Source: Gonapodya prolifera JEL478 (lineage: Eukaryota; Monoblepharomycota; Monoblepharidomycetes; Monoblepharidales; Gonapodyaceae). Taken from it: DNA of 64,000 bases. Below are positions 11,287 through 23,317 of this stretch, piece after piece; the stretch's first letter is position 1, and every line of letters starts with the position of its first letter. Under the pieces are notes generated by a model, which saw nothing but the letters and a program-made list of their open reading frames with translations, was not told the origin of the DNA and searched no databases. The stretch covers positions 1 to 64,000 of the forward strand of contig KQ965799.1 of assembly GCA_001574975.1 (NCBI GenBank), read 5' to 3'. The position numbers and the translations under genes are program-made.

Positions 11287-12304
11287 ATGGAGGCCTCCCT
11301 GGACATTCGGGTGCTGTTTCTGTGCGCAGGATTGTAAGTGTAATACCTCTTTTTATTTGCAACAGCAGTGCTGCGCTTACATATCTGTCACTGTTACAAG
11401 TGGGAGCCGTCTTGCGAAGGACATTTCGAACCTCCAAGCGGATCACCCTCTCCGCCGAATCGAAAACCTTCCCAAATGCCTTCTTCCTCTCGACGAAAAG
11501 CCGCTTCTCTCTCACTGGCTGGATACCCTGTCGGCGCTTAACAAAGACGTTTTCAGAGCTAACCCCATAGAGGGCAAGGATGTGTTCATCGTTGTGAATG
11601 GGACTTTTCGCGACCAGATAATTGAATGGGGAAACTCCGTTCAATCTTCTATCGGATTAGTGCCGCCTAGTAACATTCTGGACACAGGGGCTGCGACGAA
11701 TGACGAACGGAAAGGAGCTTGTGCAGATCTCGCAAGCGGGATCCAACATTTCTTTCCACCAAGCACTCGTACTTTTTCTGGTCTTCTCGTCATTGCTGGC
11801 GATACCCTCGTCACGGGCGAAGAGGAAGTGCAAAAATTTCTTCGCTGTGTTTCCGTGCACCACGCGAATCACCAGCCTGTACTATGGTGTGCATGGTATG
11901 ACGTAGATGATGCAAATGTGCACAAGTATGGCATCCTGGAGGTTGACGGAGAGCAACCATGTCATGAAGATTCCCTGTCAAGCGCTCTCCCATCACACGG
12001 ACACGTCACTAGATTCTCGGAGAAACCGGAAGCCTCTTCAACAACTTCTCGGCGGGCATGTCCATGCTTTTATTTTGTCCCTATTCAACTTTTGGACTTA
12101 CCGGAGAAGTACGTGTCTCAGCATTACTCTCAGCTATCCTCTACCCTCAGTCATGTAGATGCAACTGGACGACTGCTCGAATGGGCTGTAAATGGTCGTC
12201 ATTGTGAGGTCTGGGCCGCAAAAGCCGACGGTAGGATTGACGTTGGAGGTCTTGAAAGTTACATCAAGGCAAATGAATACATTATTGTAAAGAGCAGGGT
12301 CTAA
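11287..12304 (+). CDS. Sugar-nucleotidyltransferase-like protein
   Basis: Two exons, 11287-11333 and 11401-12304, give exactly 316 residues. The N terminus is the nucleotidyltransferase signature: FLCAGFGSRLAKD (the G-x-G-x-R phosphate loop, formed across the splice), then LPKCLLPLDEKPLLSHW, where the PK pair matches the substrate-binding segment. DVFIVVNGTFRDQI is the second Rossmann strand, LLVIAGDTLV carries the metal-binding Asp region, and RFSEKPEAS matches the F-x-E-K-P motif. A C-terminal left-handed beta-helix seems absent, so only the catalytic domain is present. The family activates sugar phosphates with NTPs; the substrate cannot be told from the sequence. The start is chosen because the Rossmann strand begins six residues later. 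Confidence 0.75.
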
Positions 12305-12378
12305 TTAAAATGTTGATTACATAAACGTGTTGCAACGGTGTAGGAAATGTGACGGGAAGGTCATATCCCACTGCATTT

Positions 12379-15300
12379 ATGGAGCCACCAGGACTCGACA
12401 CGGAAGAGCTTGTGCGAGAAGTGAGAGCTGCGTGGCAGTAATTACTTTCACCGATGAGGCAATGACCATTTCAATGCCATCCGACTTGTGTAATGAAAAC
12501 GTCGGATTCTGCGATTCCAGTACTTGGAATACGCCTCCTTCTCGGATACTTTAGATGCGATGGAGACGGAATCCGCGGCGAAAGGGCGTCCTCTGAAGGA
12601 CAGGGGCGTCGCGGATGAAGAAGCAAGGAGGGCGTTGCGAGTACGTTTTCACTAGATTCGTCGGTGGAATCGCACCCACTCGCCAACGCGAAACCTCGTG
12701 AAAACACAGGATGCAATGCGCTCACACTTTCTTACTGGCGACGCGGATGCGTTCTTTGCGCTATGGGACTCCCGCCTTCATCCAGTCGCACGAGAATCTG
12801 TGGAAGGAGCAAAGGTCGAGTTTCTGTTGAGGATTTATTTTGCTGTGTATCCTGTACATCCCGGAGTCGCGCGACAAGGAGACAGGGTGTGTGCTTTTGT
12901 TGGATGTAAACGAGCACTCGGTCCTTCCACTCACTGATACGGGAACACAGCCATTTTCCCTCCCCACTTCGCTCTCCAATTTCAAAACTTATATCGAGAC
13001 GCGAGGCTCCTCCCTCGTGAGGGATCCAGAGCTTCTCCCGTATTTTGCGCTACCATACGTTGCAGACCCGGGTCAACATCCCAGTTTTGTCACAGTGATG
13101 ACAGTGGGTGTCGTGCGTTTTAGGATATCGCGCTCTTTAATACCATTGTAATCGTTCAGACGACGTGGATCGATGACCTGTGGAATCGGACGAATTCCTT
13201 CCTGAAACCTGCGTCCACCGTTCACGGTGTTCCGAAGCTTCTCACAGTGATAAAAACGGCTGTAAGTTGTGTTGAACGCGGGTGCGAGACTCGCTTTCCA
13301 ATTGTCGGGGCTTGGTGCAGAAAGAACACGTCGCATGTCCGAACCATCTCGAGAGCCTTCAAAGTCGCATACGCGATATCGAAGTTAAATATATACAACG
13401 GATGCGATCGCTTCAAGTAGGTTTAACTTGACTTCGTTGAGCAATGTCCACGCTCACAAGTACCTCAATCACATGATCCAGTCGGACCTTCACTCAGCGA
13501 TTTCCATAGCCCACGAACTCGTGCGAGCACTTGCATTGTCTATATCGGGAGAGGTATTACCTGCACACAAGTTCGAGGACGTCAGCCGACGACTCGCAAC
13601 ACTTGCAAGGGGTGTAACACCTGATGTCAGTGTCAGAAGGGAACCTGAAACCACACAGTAAGCAATGAATCGGTTGTTTCCAGGATTTAACTTCTACTAT
13701 CGCAATCGCATCCCAGGGTGCATCAACCACCTCCTCGTGCAATCAAAACAGTGGCTCCTGCAAGACCTCGCTTTCCTTCCCGATTTGAGCTTGGCCTGGA
13801 CTATGCGAAGCTCCGCCAGGACCTCAAGGCTCAACCGACCACCCCGGATTTGAAGAGAACCGTTTCTTTCATTTTAGATGCCTTTCGTGTTGTGGGTGTC
13901 ATTGAGATCAATGCGTGTGCATTCAACTCATTTGCAATATCTCCAACCTTGAAAGCGACTTGTGCGTTCCCAGCCCATGGAACACAAAATGCGCGTTGTT
14001 GAAACTTTGGTCGCAAACGATCTTTTGTGCGTAGTCGAGAATGCTGGGAGGGTATGTGATTGTACCCTATTTTTTTCTTCCTTGAGAACCTTGAACATGA
14101 ACCAACTGCAGGACGTTCTCGCTCCCACTTTGACCTCTGCCGACCCACGCCTGCCTGTTCTCACTTCGGCTCTTCTCAACGCGCTCTCATCTTTTTCAGA
14201 AGGTCGCGCGTATCTGTTACACCCACCTCGACCGCTCCTTGCCCTTCTCTTGGATCTTCTAAAATCACAACCCACAGACAACATTCTGAGGCGCAACCTT
14301 CTTGCAACATTGCAGAAGCTGTCACTTCGTCGGGCGGGCCAGTCGACGCTTAATTCATTGGGGACAGTAACGTGGCTGGTTCAAACCATGCTTGCGGATC
14401 CTGATTCCCTCTCTGACTACACCCTGGAGTATGCTTGTTCTCTCCTCATGAACCTTGTTCTTCGAAGTCGTGGTCGGCGGGAAGCTAGCAACATTGCAGA
14501 TGCTTGTCTCCGCGTGCTTTCTGAGCTTGGGGAGAGCCACTCCACGCAAATATGCACTTATGTGAATGGGATTCTCTTCGGCCTCTTGAGTGATGCGAAT
14601 GCGAGGGAACGTGCGCGTGCTGCTGGATTTGATGGTGTCCTTGGCTATTGGGCTGGTCGAGCGGATGGTGGCGTTGCACGACAAATCGAGTTTGTGAGGC
14701 AGAAACTTGTTATTGAAGATGATGATACAAGCAACAATGAAACGAGTGATGCTGAATCTGAAGATGGAGAGGAAGATGATGCGGAATATAATGAGGTGAG
14801 AACGTGCGTGGAATATTGAGAAGCAATCGAGTGACCAGCGAACAGGAAGAGGCTGACTTTGTGGACGAAGAGGGAGAGCAAGCTCTTGGCGCACTTCTCC
14901 TTCCCTTAACGGAGACTGAGGTTGGCGGCGAGCACTTCCTCATTTCGCACTATGTATTGCGCGATCCTCCACCCGCCACCCAAAACCTGCCTGTGGCTCT
15001 TGGAGGGAAACCCGTTGCGCGTAAAAAGGAGCGACCGTCAGAAGATGTGAGTCACATCCTCCACAAGTCAATCCGGTTCTACTCTGATGGCACATTTTCA
15101 AGGTCGCGGGAGGATCTTCAGCAGGGCTGATACGACCAACGACTCCTCGTCCTGGTACTCCCATATCTGCGCGCCCTCCAAGTCGACCAGTCACGTCCCA
15201 TGGCGCAGTCGGTCGACATACATTTGGTGGGCTCAACGACGTTGAAGTACCAAGTCGCCCCGTTACATCAAATGGCGTCCTCAGTAGAGAGTCCAATGGC

Positions 15301-15633
15301 CCATCAGGTTGGTGCACCTTTGCTGCGAAAATTTCAGTTGCCTCGCTTATATATCATTCCAACCTGTTGTAAAGGGCTGCCGGCTCTGAGCCTCACCAGT
15401 CATGCAGTGAGCAAAGTTGCACAAAGGGAGGGTCTTTAAAAGTCATTCAATTTCCTGTCATCTCGCAGCTTCCACCTCCACTTCTCAAGGTTGTTTCATC
15501 GCAAGTCTCTCGACCGCCACCGCCCTCGGAACGAGCCATCAAGCGACTCGCGGAAGCAAATGTTCCCGAGGAAGAAATTCGAAAGGAGTTCGTACCACAT
15601 GGGGTATTGCTCACGAAATGCGCTTCTCTCTGA
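12379..15633 (+). CDS. ARMC9: LisH domain protein ARMC9 (ciliary basal body)
   Basis: ARMC9 is a basal-body protein needed for cilium stability and signalling in animals and ciliates. Exon 1 (12379-12420) and exon 2 (12521-12640) join to the LisH motif ELVREYLEYASFSDTLDAM, followed by KGRPLKDR. Next come FFALWDSRL and NFKTYIETRGSSL with ELLPYFALPYV and PGQHPSF, which match the conserved ARMC9 N-terminal domain. A coiled-coil part follows (about 13320-13640). The armadillo region spans about 13990-14700: VETLVANDLLCVV, NLLATLQKLSLRR, LSDYTLEYACSLLMNLVLRS, THIC-like YVNGILFGLLS and ARAAGFDGVLGYW. An acidic stretch (14720-14790) and a Pro-rich tail end at 15633; an alternative last exon could extend to 15715. 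Many small exons, so internal junctions are approximate. Confidence 0.93.
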
Positions 15634-15900
15634 TCAGATTATCAATAGGGTTGCTGAGTACACAAAAGCGTTCTCCACACGTCCTCGGGTGTCAAGAACT
15701 CCAGTACCTCGATGACGAGGTTTTCCCCTTATCGCTGCAACGAACGAACGAATGAAAAAAATGAAAGGCTCGAACCAATCGTCACTCTAATATACTAGAG
15801 TGTATTCCGTCTGCGTGTTTGCGTCTTAATACAAAGAAAAATCCGACCATTAATAATCCCGGTACGACCTCGATTAAGAGCGGCCCAGCCACCCTTGAGA

Positions 15901-17375
15901 TCACGAACACGTCCCTCGACTTGACACCAGCTGGAGGTAGTTGGAGGGCGCAATGCCGTATTGGTACGTGCCATCAGGAAGGGTTCGGCGAGCCTGCCAC
16001 CATTTCCCCGACGAGTCTCCAATCTCGAGAATTTCACCTTTTCGGAAGGATATTTCGTTGGGGTCGGAAAGGTTGGCCTCGTCTGTTGGGAGAAACCATT
16101 CATGATAAGCACCCTCACAAAATTTCCTTTCTAGCGGGGTTCAAAACTTACACTGGTAGAGGGCGGTCGCCTTCTTGTTGTACTCCGGGGCGGGCTGCAG
16201 AGCAGGAGGTCCTCCCGCAAGGGTTGGGGTAGCCGGATACGCACTCGTGTCAGGAGAGGTCGGGTACGGCGACGCGGCGTTGTTGACGGCGTCCCGCGAT
16301 CCAAGAGGCATAGCATAACCCTGGCCTTGGTTTGGGACCCCCCCAGCATTCGGTCCCGGGTTTGAGCCGTTGCGCTTTCCGAATGAGAACGAGGCGGAGG
16401 GCATGGTGGGCATGGCAGGCATAGCGGGCATCCCGGGCATGTTGCCGACTTTGACGCTGGCGCTGAGGTGGGCGATCGGGGTGTCGTCCTCGCTGATTTT
16501 CGTGACGTCGGATAAATGTTGGACATGGTGCAAATAGTAGCGCGTGCGATGAGTACGCTTGGTCTCGTTATAACCCCTGGAAAACCCACCTCCCGAAAAT
16601 GAACAGCCACGCCAAGAAGCCGAAAGCTAACAGGAATCCTCCTGATGCGACACCTTGTTGGGAAGAAGTCTGCACCCCAAGTGGTTGGTAAACCTTTTCT
16701 CTCGCTAGGAGTGGAGCTGAACGTACCCCGTAAACGTTGCCATTGATTGTGTCAACGAGGAAGACGAAATTGATGGCCAGGAAAGCGACAATCTGGGGTC
16801 CAAAGAATGTAGCTTCTCGCCGCATTATGGCTTTCGAGGAAACATTGTGGTTCACACACCAGTAATCTGTAGCTCTTCACAGTTCCGCTGGCAATGGTAT
16901 ACGCTATCCCCACTGCCGAAGCCGCCCTGTTTTGATGTTTTAGTCACCAGCCGGGTGCAACATACAGCTCGCAAGTTCATGTACCAGAAGAACAAGAAGA
17001 ACCACAGGAGCCCAAGGGTCTTTGACCCTGCGGTAAGACCAACCGCTGCGTTGATGTTGGACTGGAGGACACATAGCGAGATGAAGTCTGCGGGTTCACG
17101 AGTGGAATCGTGAGGAACGGGGTTAAACCTGGATCCGCGATTCCGGTCGACCGCGGGGTTCATCGCCACCACTCACAGATAAGCCATCCCAGCTGCAAGA
17201 TGTGTGATGATGGTGCCGGTATCGTCGCGTCGTGTGTGCAAAAGAGAGGAAGTGAGCACTTGGTGAGGACGAGCCGCGCATCGGCAGCGGGAGCAACAAA
17301 GACACGCACGCAAATCAGCCCGAGCGAGACGAGATGCCCCGTGTGCGAGGTGAGCGCGGAGACGTTGAGCGACAT
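15901..17375 (-). CDS. SHO1: Sho1-type osmosensor membrane adaptor with SH3 domain
   Basis: Sho1 is a four-helix plasma-membrane adaptor that feeds osmotic and polarity signals to the HOG and filamentous MAPK pathways. It has N-terminal membrane segments, a linker and a C-terminal SH3 domain. Hydrophobic segments read from the 5' end are LVSLGLICV, a segment ending [16 protein letters not shown] (about 17010), [40 protein letters not shown] (about 16770) and [17 protein letters not shown] (about 16600). The linker contains a Met/Pro-rich run ([13 protein letters not shown]). The SH3 domain forms across an intron near 16100: [45 protein letters not shown]. The ALYxY, WW and PSNY residues that make the peptide groove are all present. 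The start at 17375 is a best guess; the 5' exons are short. Confidence 0.87.
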
Positions 17376-17639
17376 GTCGTTGGGATTGCGGTCGCCGTTG
17401 AGTGTCCGAAGTCCTCACGTGTGGCGTCAGTGGCAACTTCAACCCATCCCTGGAAGTGCAGTATGCAATCAGCTGTACAGAAGATCAAAAATATATTCAA
17501 ATTCTTGAGCGCGAGTATATGAAGCAGAGCTTGCCGAAGTTTTTCGGCTAAAGCGAATCATCCGTTTTGGACTGGGGGATATGCTCAGTTATCTGAGCAA
17601 AATAGATTTCTGGTGAATCATCGCCTGCCATTAACACTC

Positions 17640-18425
17640 CCGCTACTCCCATCCAATCTGCTCATTCGCAAGCCCGGCTCAAGCTCGTGCTCGACACTAA
17701 ACAGCATAGGCTTGCCAAAAAAAAAAAAAGTTGTTTTGCTTGTGATCGTGAAGCACATAAATGATCAACAATGCTACGCACCCAACAAAACACCGAAAAC
17801 GCCATCAAGTACAGTCCCGCCGTCATCGCCTGCGTCACTTGCCATGTCTCGTACTGTCCGCACAGTGGGTGGTCAACACGAACCCCCGCCCCATGCAAAC
17901 CGTCACTCACAGTGTAGGTTGATATTTGATACGTCACAAAGACGATACCTGCCGCTCCATACCCAACAAGCGCCGTGCGCCATTCGGAAATGAGGCTTCG
18001 TCTCAATGCGCGATAGTGCGCGACGGTCAGAGCAAGAAAATACACCGCGGTGAACCTATGGCCGGACGTGAAAAGCTGTTGCTTTTTCTAGCACTTTTGC
18101 AGTGCAAGAGAGAATAGAGTACCAGTCCATACGACGCCAGTTGGGGGTCTATTGGTACGAAAATCAGGCAGGCAAATGTAAAGCCGCGATTGGCTTCCTC
18201 GACGACGCTGGTTCCCACCTGGAGCTGAGAGATAACCAAAGACGGGAGGTAGATAAGCCATCCGGCCTGATGTCAGTTGGAAAGCCGTCGCGATTGCATG
18301 GCCGGGTCGGTAGTCGGTGTCAAATGGCTCATGTCGGACAGTGAACGTGATTCATGCAGCAGAGGGGTACCAACCGCCATCGCTCCGAAGCATCCCCAGT
18401 GCCACCATTCCAATCGTCGTGTCAT
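17640..18425 (-). CDS. Small multi-pass membrane protein, possibly Frag1/DRAM/Sfk1-like
   Basis: Hydrophobic pieces in coding order are WWHWGCFGAMAV, GWLIYLPSLVISQL, GFTFACLIF, TAVYFLALTVAHY, RTALVGYGAAGIVFVTYQIS and TWQVTQAMTAGLYLMAFSVFCW, about six membrane helices. The segment SLSDMSHLTPTTD recalls the extracytoplasmic ISD-x-(5-8)-P element of the Frag1/DRAM/Sfk1 family, and the length fits, but that match is weak. A clean intron runs from GTGAGT after YQISTYT to the AG before YETWQVT. A run of 13 T's (on the coding strand) precedes the last acceptor near 17706. The 5' half changes frame near 18300 without an obvious intron, so the model may be incomplete. It lies 100 bp downstream of the UCH gene on the same strand. 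Confidence 0.4.
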
Positions 18426-18526
18426 CGTGAGTTGCAGAGTCGGAGGGGCATGTATTGATGTATTGTAAAATGGCAGAAATGTGAATGTTGGTCCGCAGCG
18501 GGCTTCTTCCCCACCACGCAACCCTA

Positions 18527-19854
18527 CTAATTAGGCGCCAATGCGATGAGTGTGAATTGCAACATGTCGGGGTCTCTCTGGATAAATCCCCGCACCACCT
18601 TAACGATCCGACACGGCGCATTGAATGGGGAAAGGGGGGTGGAAGGGAGTGACAGGTCATAATTCCGCAACCCTCTAAAGAAGCCACAAGACCGTACCTC
18701 AATTGATTTCGCAAGCAGCTCATCCTGCGTGCATGGGCCGTGGTTGATGGGGAATGGTTTCGCGCCGTCCTTGGAGGTTGGTGGTTCGAATCACAGTCAC
18801 TCCATGCAACGTTTCGCCGAACCAAGGCACAGTTGCACAAAAGAAGTACTACTCACCATCTCGTACAAATGCCCCGACTTTGAAATGAAGGAAATAAAGT
18901 GCGGCGTGATGTCTTCGTCCAACGACGGAGCCTGCACCATACGGCATTCGTGTCAGCAGCCAGTGCATGCGAACACTAAGCAAGTCTCTCCACACACTTC
19001 CCCCGTTCCCCCGGCTTGCACCCGAAACGAACCTGAGTCTGTCCCTGGTGAGCGAACCCATCGTGAATCCCCGCCAGGTCGTTGCTGACTTCAAGGATCG
19101 CTGCTCGCTCATCCGGCGTCTTCCCCTCACTTTCGCGGACGATGCGCGCCAAGATGCCGTCGGGTTTGAGGGTGAGGGGAGGGGTGTTGTTTGTGAGAGC
19201 GTGGAGCATTCCTGGTATGGAAGATGATTCAGTAAGAGTTTTGAACGGTGATATGCTTAAGGAGCTGCCAGGGGCGTACCGAATGTGCCGCATGCGTTGG
19301 CGATGGTTTGACGGGCAAAGTACAATAACGGGTCAACTGTTTGGCCAGCGGCTTGGATTGAAGCAATTTGAGAGCGAGTGAAGTTGTGGTACTATGAAGG
19401 ACAAGAAAAACCGCATTTCCAGAGAGAGATTCCGGTAATAAGTTCAAGGACCAACACTGAAAGCTCAGACCACCATCACATGCTTACGTTATCCGAAGTT
19501 GGGAAGAGGAGTATGACTGCGAGGACTGGCTGCGGGACGAATGCGAGCACCTCGTGGTCCAGAGACCACACGTCGACAAAGCTGTGAGACGCCATGTCCA
19601 CGCCGATCTTAGATGCGTACTAGTGTTCGTTGATATGATGCGGCAACATTAGAGCACATGAGTTGCCCTGGCATTGAAAGAAACAGTTCAAGGGCGTGAG
19701 GAGAAGCACTCACGTTATTCATGACGTCTGGGTTAGACTCCAAAGCTGTTGCATTAACGATGATAGCAATGAATCAGAATTTCACTGGATGCTTTCTGCA
19801 TGAATCGAAAAGCTGAGCACTCACGAAGCCACCGAATCCTTTCTTTGGGCTCAT
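18527..19854 (-). CDS. Ubiquitin carboxyl-terminal hydrolase, UCH-L3/Yuh1 type
   Basis: A cysteine protease that releases ubiquitin or NEDD8 from small adducts. In order: ESNPDVMNNYASKIGV, then FVDVWSLDHEVLAFVPQPV and LAVILLFPTSDN. The active-site segment FARQTIANACGTFG (about 19300) has both the oxyanion Gln and the nucleophile Cys. MLHALTNN follows, then a variable loop. APSLDEDITPHFISFI leads to SGHLYEM with the catalytic His, and DGAKPFPINHG has the catalytic Asp. The tail VVRGFIQRDPDMLQFTLIAL ends in APN, as in UCH-L3. At least seven exons are needed; the donors and acceptors are ordinary. The first intron junction (near 19825) is the least certain. No C-terminal ULD-type extension follows, so this is not the proteasomal UCH37 type. 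Confidence 0.93.
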
Positions 19855-20013
19855 TGTCCACGTGTGTGCTGGGAGCGGACATATCAGAATGCAGTAATCA
19901 ATCCAATGGAAGTCCAGACTGGCCTCGATTTTCCCGCCTTTCGCTTTGGTCGGTGAGCCGTGCGCAGTTTTGGTTGGGTGGTTCCAACTCTCCACCATCC
20001 CCCACATCCAACC

Positions 20014-21509
20014 ATGGCCCAAGGCAAGAACAAGGTGAACTCACCACACCGCTGTCCGATTGGGAACGGTCCCAATCTCGCTACTCCGTTGGCTGACCCG
20101 TTCTTGCCCTCTTTATGGACTCCTCGGACTCCACTACCCCAACTTCGCGACACTCCTCAACCCGCCGTCACTAGCGCCTGTCCAAAGGCAAGAAGGGAAT
20201 TAAGAAAAAGGTGTAAGTATTCCCAGAGCGCGGAGGACGGGGGATGGCGGGAAGGGATGGATGGATGTCGTCGAAGTTGGGAGCACACCACTTCCAAATC
20301 CACTTTCGGGACAGAGGACTAGGGGACGTCTCAGCACTCGTGCCACGACCAGTATCACTCCAATTCTACATCTCAGACGAGGGACGAGGCCTTTTGAGCG
20401 GAATGTCTGATGGCGACACTCGCCAACTTGACCTACAGGAAGTTTCATCACGATCGTGGAAAGGGTTCGGGACTTCAAAGGACTCTTTCAACTGCATTCA
20501 TTAAGCTTCTCCTGTTTTTGTCACGTATGGATCGTTCACGTGTTCCTTCTTTTCAGCGTGGACCCCTTCACCCGCAAGGACTGGTATGACCTCAAGGCCC
20601 CGTCCATGTTCGAGAACCGCCAGGTTGGAAAGACTCTTGTCAACCGATCCCAGGGTTTGAGTGAGTTCAACCCATCTTTGAACGAACTTCGTGGAGTCAA
20701 CGTGTGACACGTTGGATCCAACAGAGAACGCCAACGATGCCCTCAAGGGTCGTATTGTCGAAGTCTCCCTTGGTGACCTCCAGGGACCTCAGAACGAGGC
20801 CAACATGGACGACGCTTACCGCAAGTTCCGTCTGCGGGTGGACGAGGTTCAGGGCAAGAGCTGCCTGACCAACTTCCACGGAATGGACTTCGCCAGCGAC
20901 AAGCTTCGCAGCTTGGTTCGCAAGTGGCAAGTGAGTTTACCCGACTACGCATACGGTGTGAAGTGGACGTACTAAATGCGAAATCTCGTCAATAGACCCT
21001 CATTGAGGCCTCTGTGGACGTCAAAACCACTGACGGCTACTACCTCCGCGTGTTCGTCATCGGCTTCACCCGCCGTCGCCAGAACCAGCTCCGCAAAACG
21101 ACCTACGCCAAGACCTCCCAGATCAAAGCGATCCGCAAGAAGATGTTCGAAATCGTCACAAAGGAGGGCTCCAACTGCGAGATGAAGGACTTGGTTGCCA
21201 AATTGTGAGTTGACCGTGAGACCGGAAGCATGTGTGTCATGTAGCTGACGCCGTACCCCGTCCCTCAGCATTCCCGAGTCCATTGGAAAGGAGATCGAGA
21301 AGAAGACCCAGTCCATCTTCCCTCTCCAGAACGTCTACATCCGCAAGGTCAAGGTTCTGAAGATGCCTAAGTTCGACCTTGGAAAACTTCTGGAGCTGCA
21401 CTCGGACTCTGGCGCCGCCGCTGCCCCTGTTGTCGGTGCTGGTGCTGCGGAGGGTGACAAGAAGGGTACAGCTGCCGAGTTCAAGGACAAGGTGTACGAG
21501 TCTGTGTAA
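20014..21509 (+). CDS. RPS1: 40S ribosomal protein eS1 (S3a)
   Basis: Core small-subunit protein near the mRNA exit. Six exons (20014-20034, 20175-20212, 20557-20660, 20725-20930, 20996-21204, 21269-21509) total 819 nt, an exact frame of 272 residues, near the family norm of about 260. Hallmarks are MAQGKNK joined to [75 protein letters not shown] and [19 protein letters not shown], then [17 protein letters not shown]. The tail is Ala/Gly-rich. The first exon is only seven codons and is followed by a tiny 38-nt exon, a 5' layout common in fungal ribosomal protein genes, where 5' introns often tune expression. Confidence 0.98.
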
Positions 21510-21700
21510 AGAGGCCCCTGGTAGTGGTTGTGGTGGTAGTTTCGTAGATGATGTAGATTCGGATGGAATCAACTTGCGCACATAAATCATTTAAATCGAA
21601 GACGTTTTCCAGAGGTGTCATTTTGGGAAGAGATGGAATTGGTTGTTCGCCTGAGGCCATGCCGCAAGTGTGGTGACCCGAACCGAAGAAACACTTCTCC

Positions 21701-23205
21701 ATGACTTCACGACCACGTACACCCCTTCCCCCGATCCCTCAACCACGACGCCCAACTGTATCCCTGCTGACTCGATTAGCCAACTACCCTTCGGACCTCT
21801 TCTGGCGAATCGCCGAGGAATGGTCGGCGCTGGACGTTGTCGATGAGGCGGCCGCCATCAGGTGGGAGTCAATGATTTGAAAGCGATGCGATCACTCTGC
21901 GCTGAATGTTTTTCACGCGGCGGCTTTGTGGGAATGCCCCTCTCTTTTGAATCACCGCTGGATAGGTATCCTGCCGCTGCCGTGCTCAATGCCTTGTTCC
22001 TGTTCTGTTGTCTGTACCGCATGGAGCCAACCTGTGACTGTGAAGATCCGCTTGGGCTTGCTGGAAAGGCCGTGGAAGGAGGGTGGGATAGGACTGCGGT
22101 GGGTGGTAACGGGGAGTGACTCTGTCCCGACGACTTCACAGCTCATGTGCATTTGTGCCAGACTGATGCCGTGTTCTACGTGCTATGGGCGATTTCACTG
22201 TTGAACGCCGTGGTGTTTCTCCTCAACTGCCACAAGAAGCGATTCTTTCAGCACGCACTCAAAGATGTACAGTATCCGTTGTCGTCGGCATAATGTGTGA
22301 TGAAGCCGCACAGACAAATGAACTTTCCTTGCTGTTACCCTTCACAGGTCCCTTTCAAATCTCCGAACGTCAGACGTAAATCCATTTCTCGACCATCGTC
22401 TAGAGAGGAGGTACGACACGATGCCGACAGTGTATCGACACCACTGAGAGCACTGTGGGGTACTATGACTGATGTGTGCGTAGAATTGTGTGCACTCTCA
22501 AAGATGGGAAGCTTACTGATTGTCTCAGAATGCAAAGCGCTCGTCGCCGAAACACTTCGCGACAAACACCGCCTCCTGCACAGCCCAAGGCTGACGAGAT
22601 TATCGGCTATGAGTTGTCTGTTTGGGATCCACCAGAGCTCTATGTGACTCTGTTCAGGTGTGACATGTCTCCGGAAAACTTCCGGACGACGCAGTCTGAA
22701 ATGTCTTGCCTCTAGCTTCTTCTCCCCCGCTCAGCTACTCCTTCTTTCTTCCATCTCCGCATCCACGTGGCCGTACCTCATTCTCATCGCCGGTACCCTC
22801 GCGTTTCAGACACACCATCTCGCCACCCTCTACACCCAACGTTGTATTGACGAGTGCATCTTGCGAGATCAGGTCATGAACGAGTACAACGCAAAGTTTG
22901 TGTATCCGCGCACCTTGCACGTGAGAGCTGACGCTTCAACTATGACGGAGCCTTTGGAAGGGACAGTGACGGGGGTGACACCAATGGCAGGCGTGACACC
23001 GATGGGGGGCGTGAGAGCAATGGCGACCGCGACACCAGTGGCGGGAGTGACACCAATGAGGGATTATACATTCACTCCTGCGACACCAATGAGGGGAGAT
23101 CCAATTTATGGTTCGCACAGTCACAGCGGCTGGCCAAACGCGCAACCGAGTGGATCTGCGATGCCAAGGACGGACGGGTGGGCTAATTTGTACCCACTCC
23201 GATAG
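21701..23205 (+). CDS. NUR1: Nur1/Mug154-type nuclear rim membrane protein
   Basis: Nur1 is an inner nuclear membrane protein that, in yeasts, tethers rDNA or heterochromatin to the nuclear periphery with Lem2/Heh1. Features: a basic N terminus, then YPSDLFWRIAEEWSALDVVDE; a hydrophobic segment in YVLWAISLLNAVVFLLNC followed by KKRFFQHALKDVQYPL; an RRKS-rich loop with SPNVRRKSISRPSSREE; ELSVWDPPELYVTLF; and the last membrane segment in STWPYLILIAGTLAFQTHHL leading to MNEYNAKFVYPRT, the most conserved block of the family. The C-terminal tail (about 22950-23100) carries drifting GVTPM-type repeats. Start 21701 is the first ATG of the frame; introns fall near 21860-21970, 22085-22160, 22262-22345 and in the 22400s-22700s. 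Confidence 0.82.
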
Positions 23206-23317
23206 TTCCACCACAATCGATTCACACGAAGAATGTTACTTTCCATGTACTTGCAAATGCAAACATACGTGATTCTATATGTACTAGTGCCGCCTGCGGC
23301 TTTGTGTAATGAACTTG

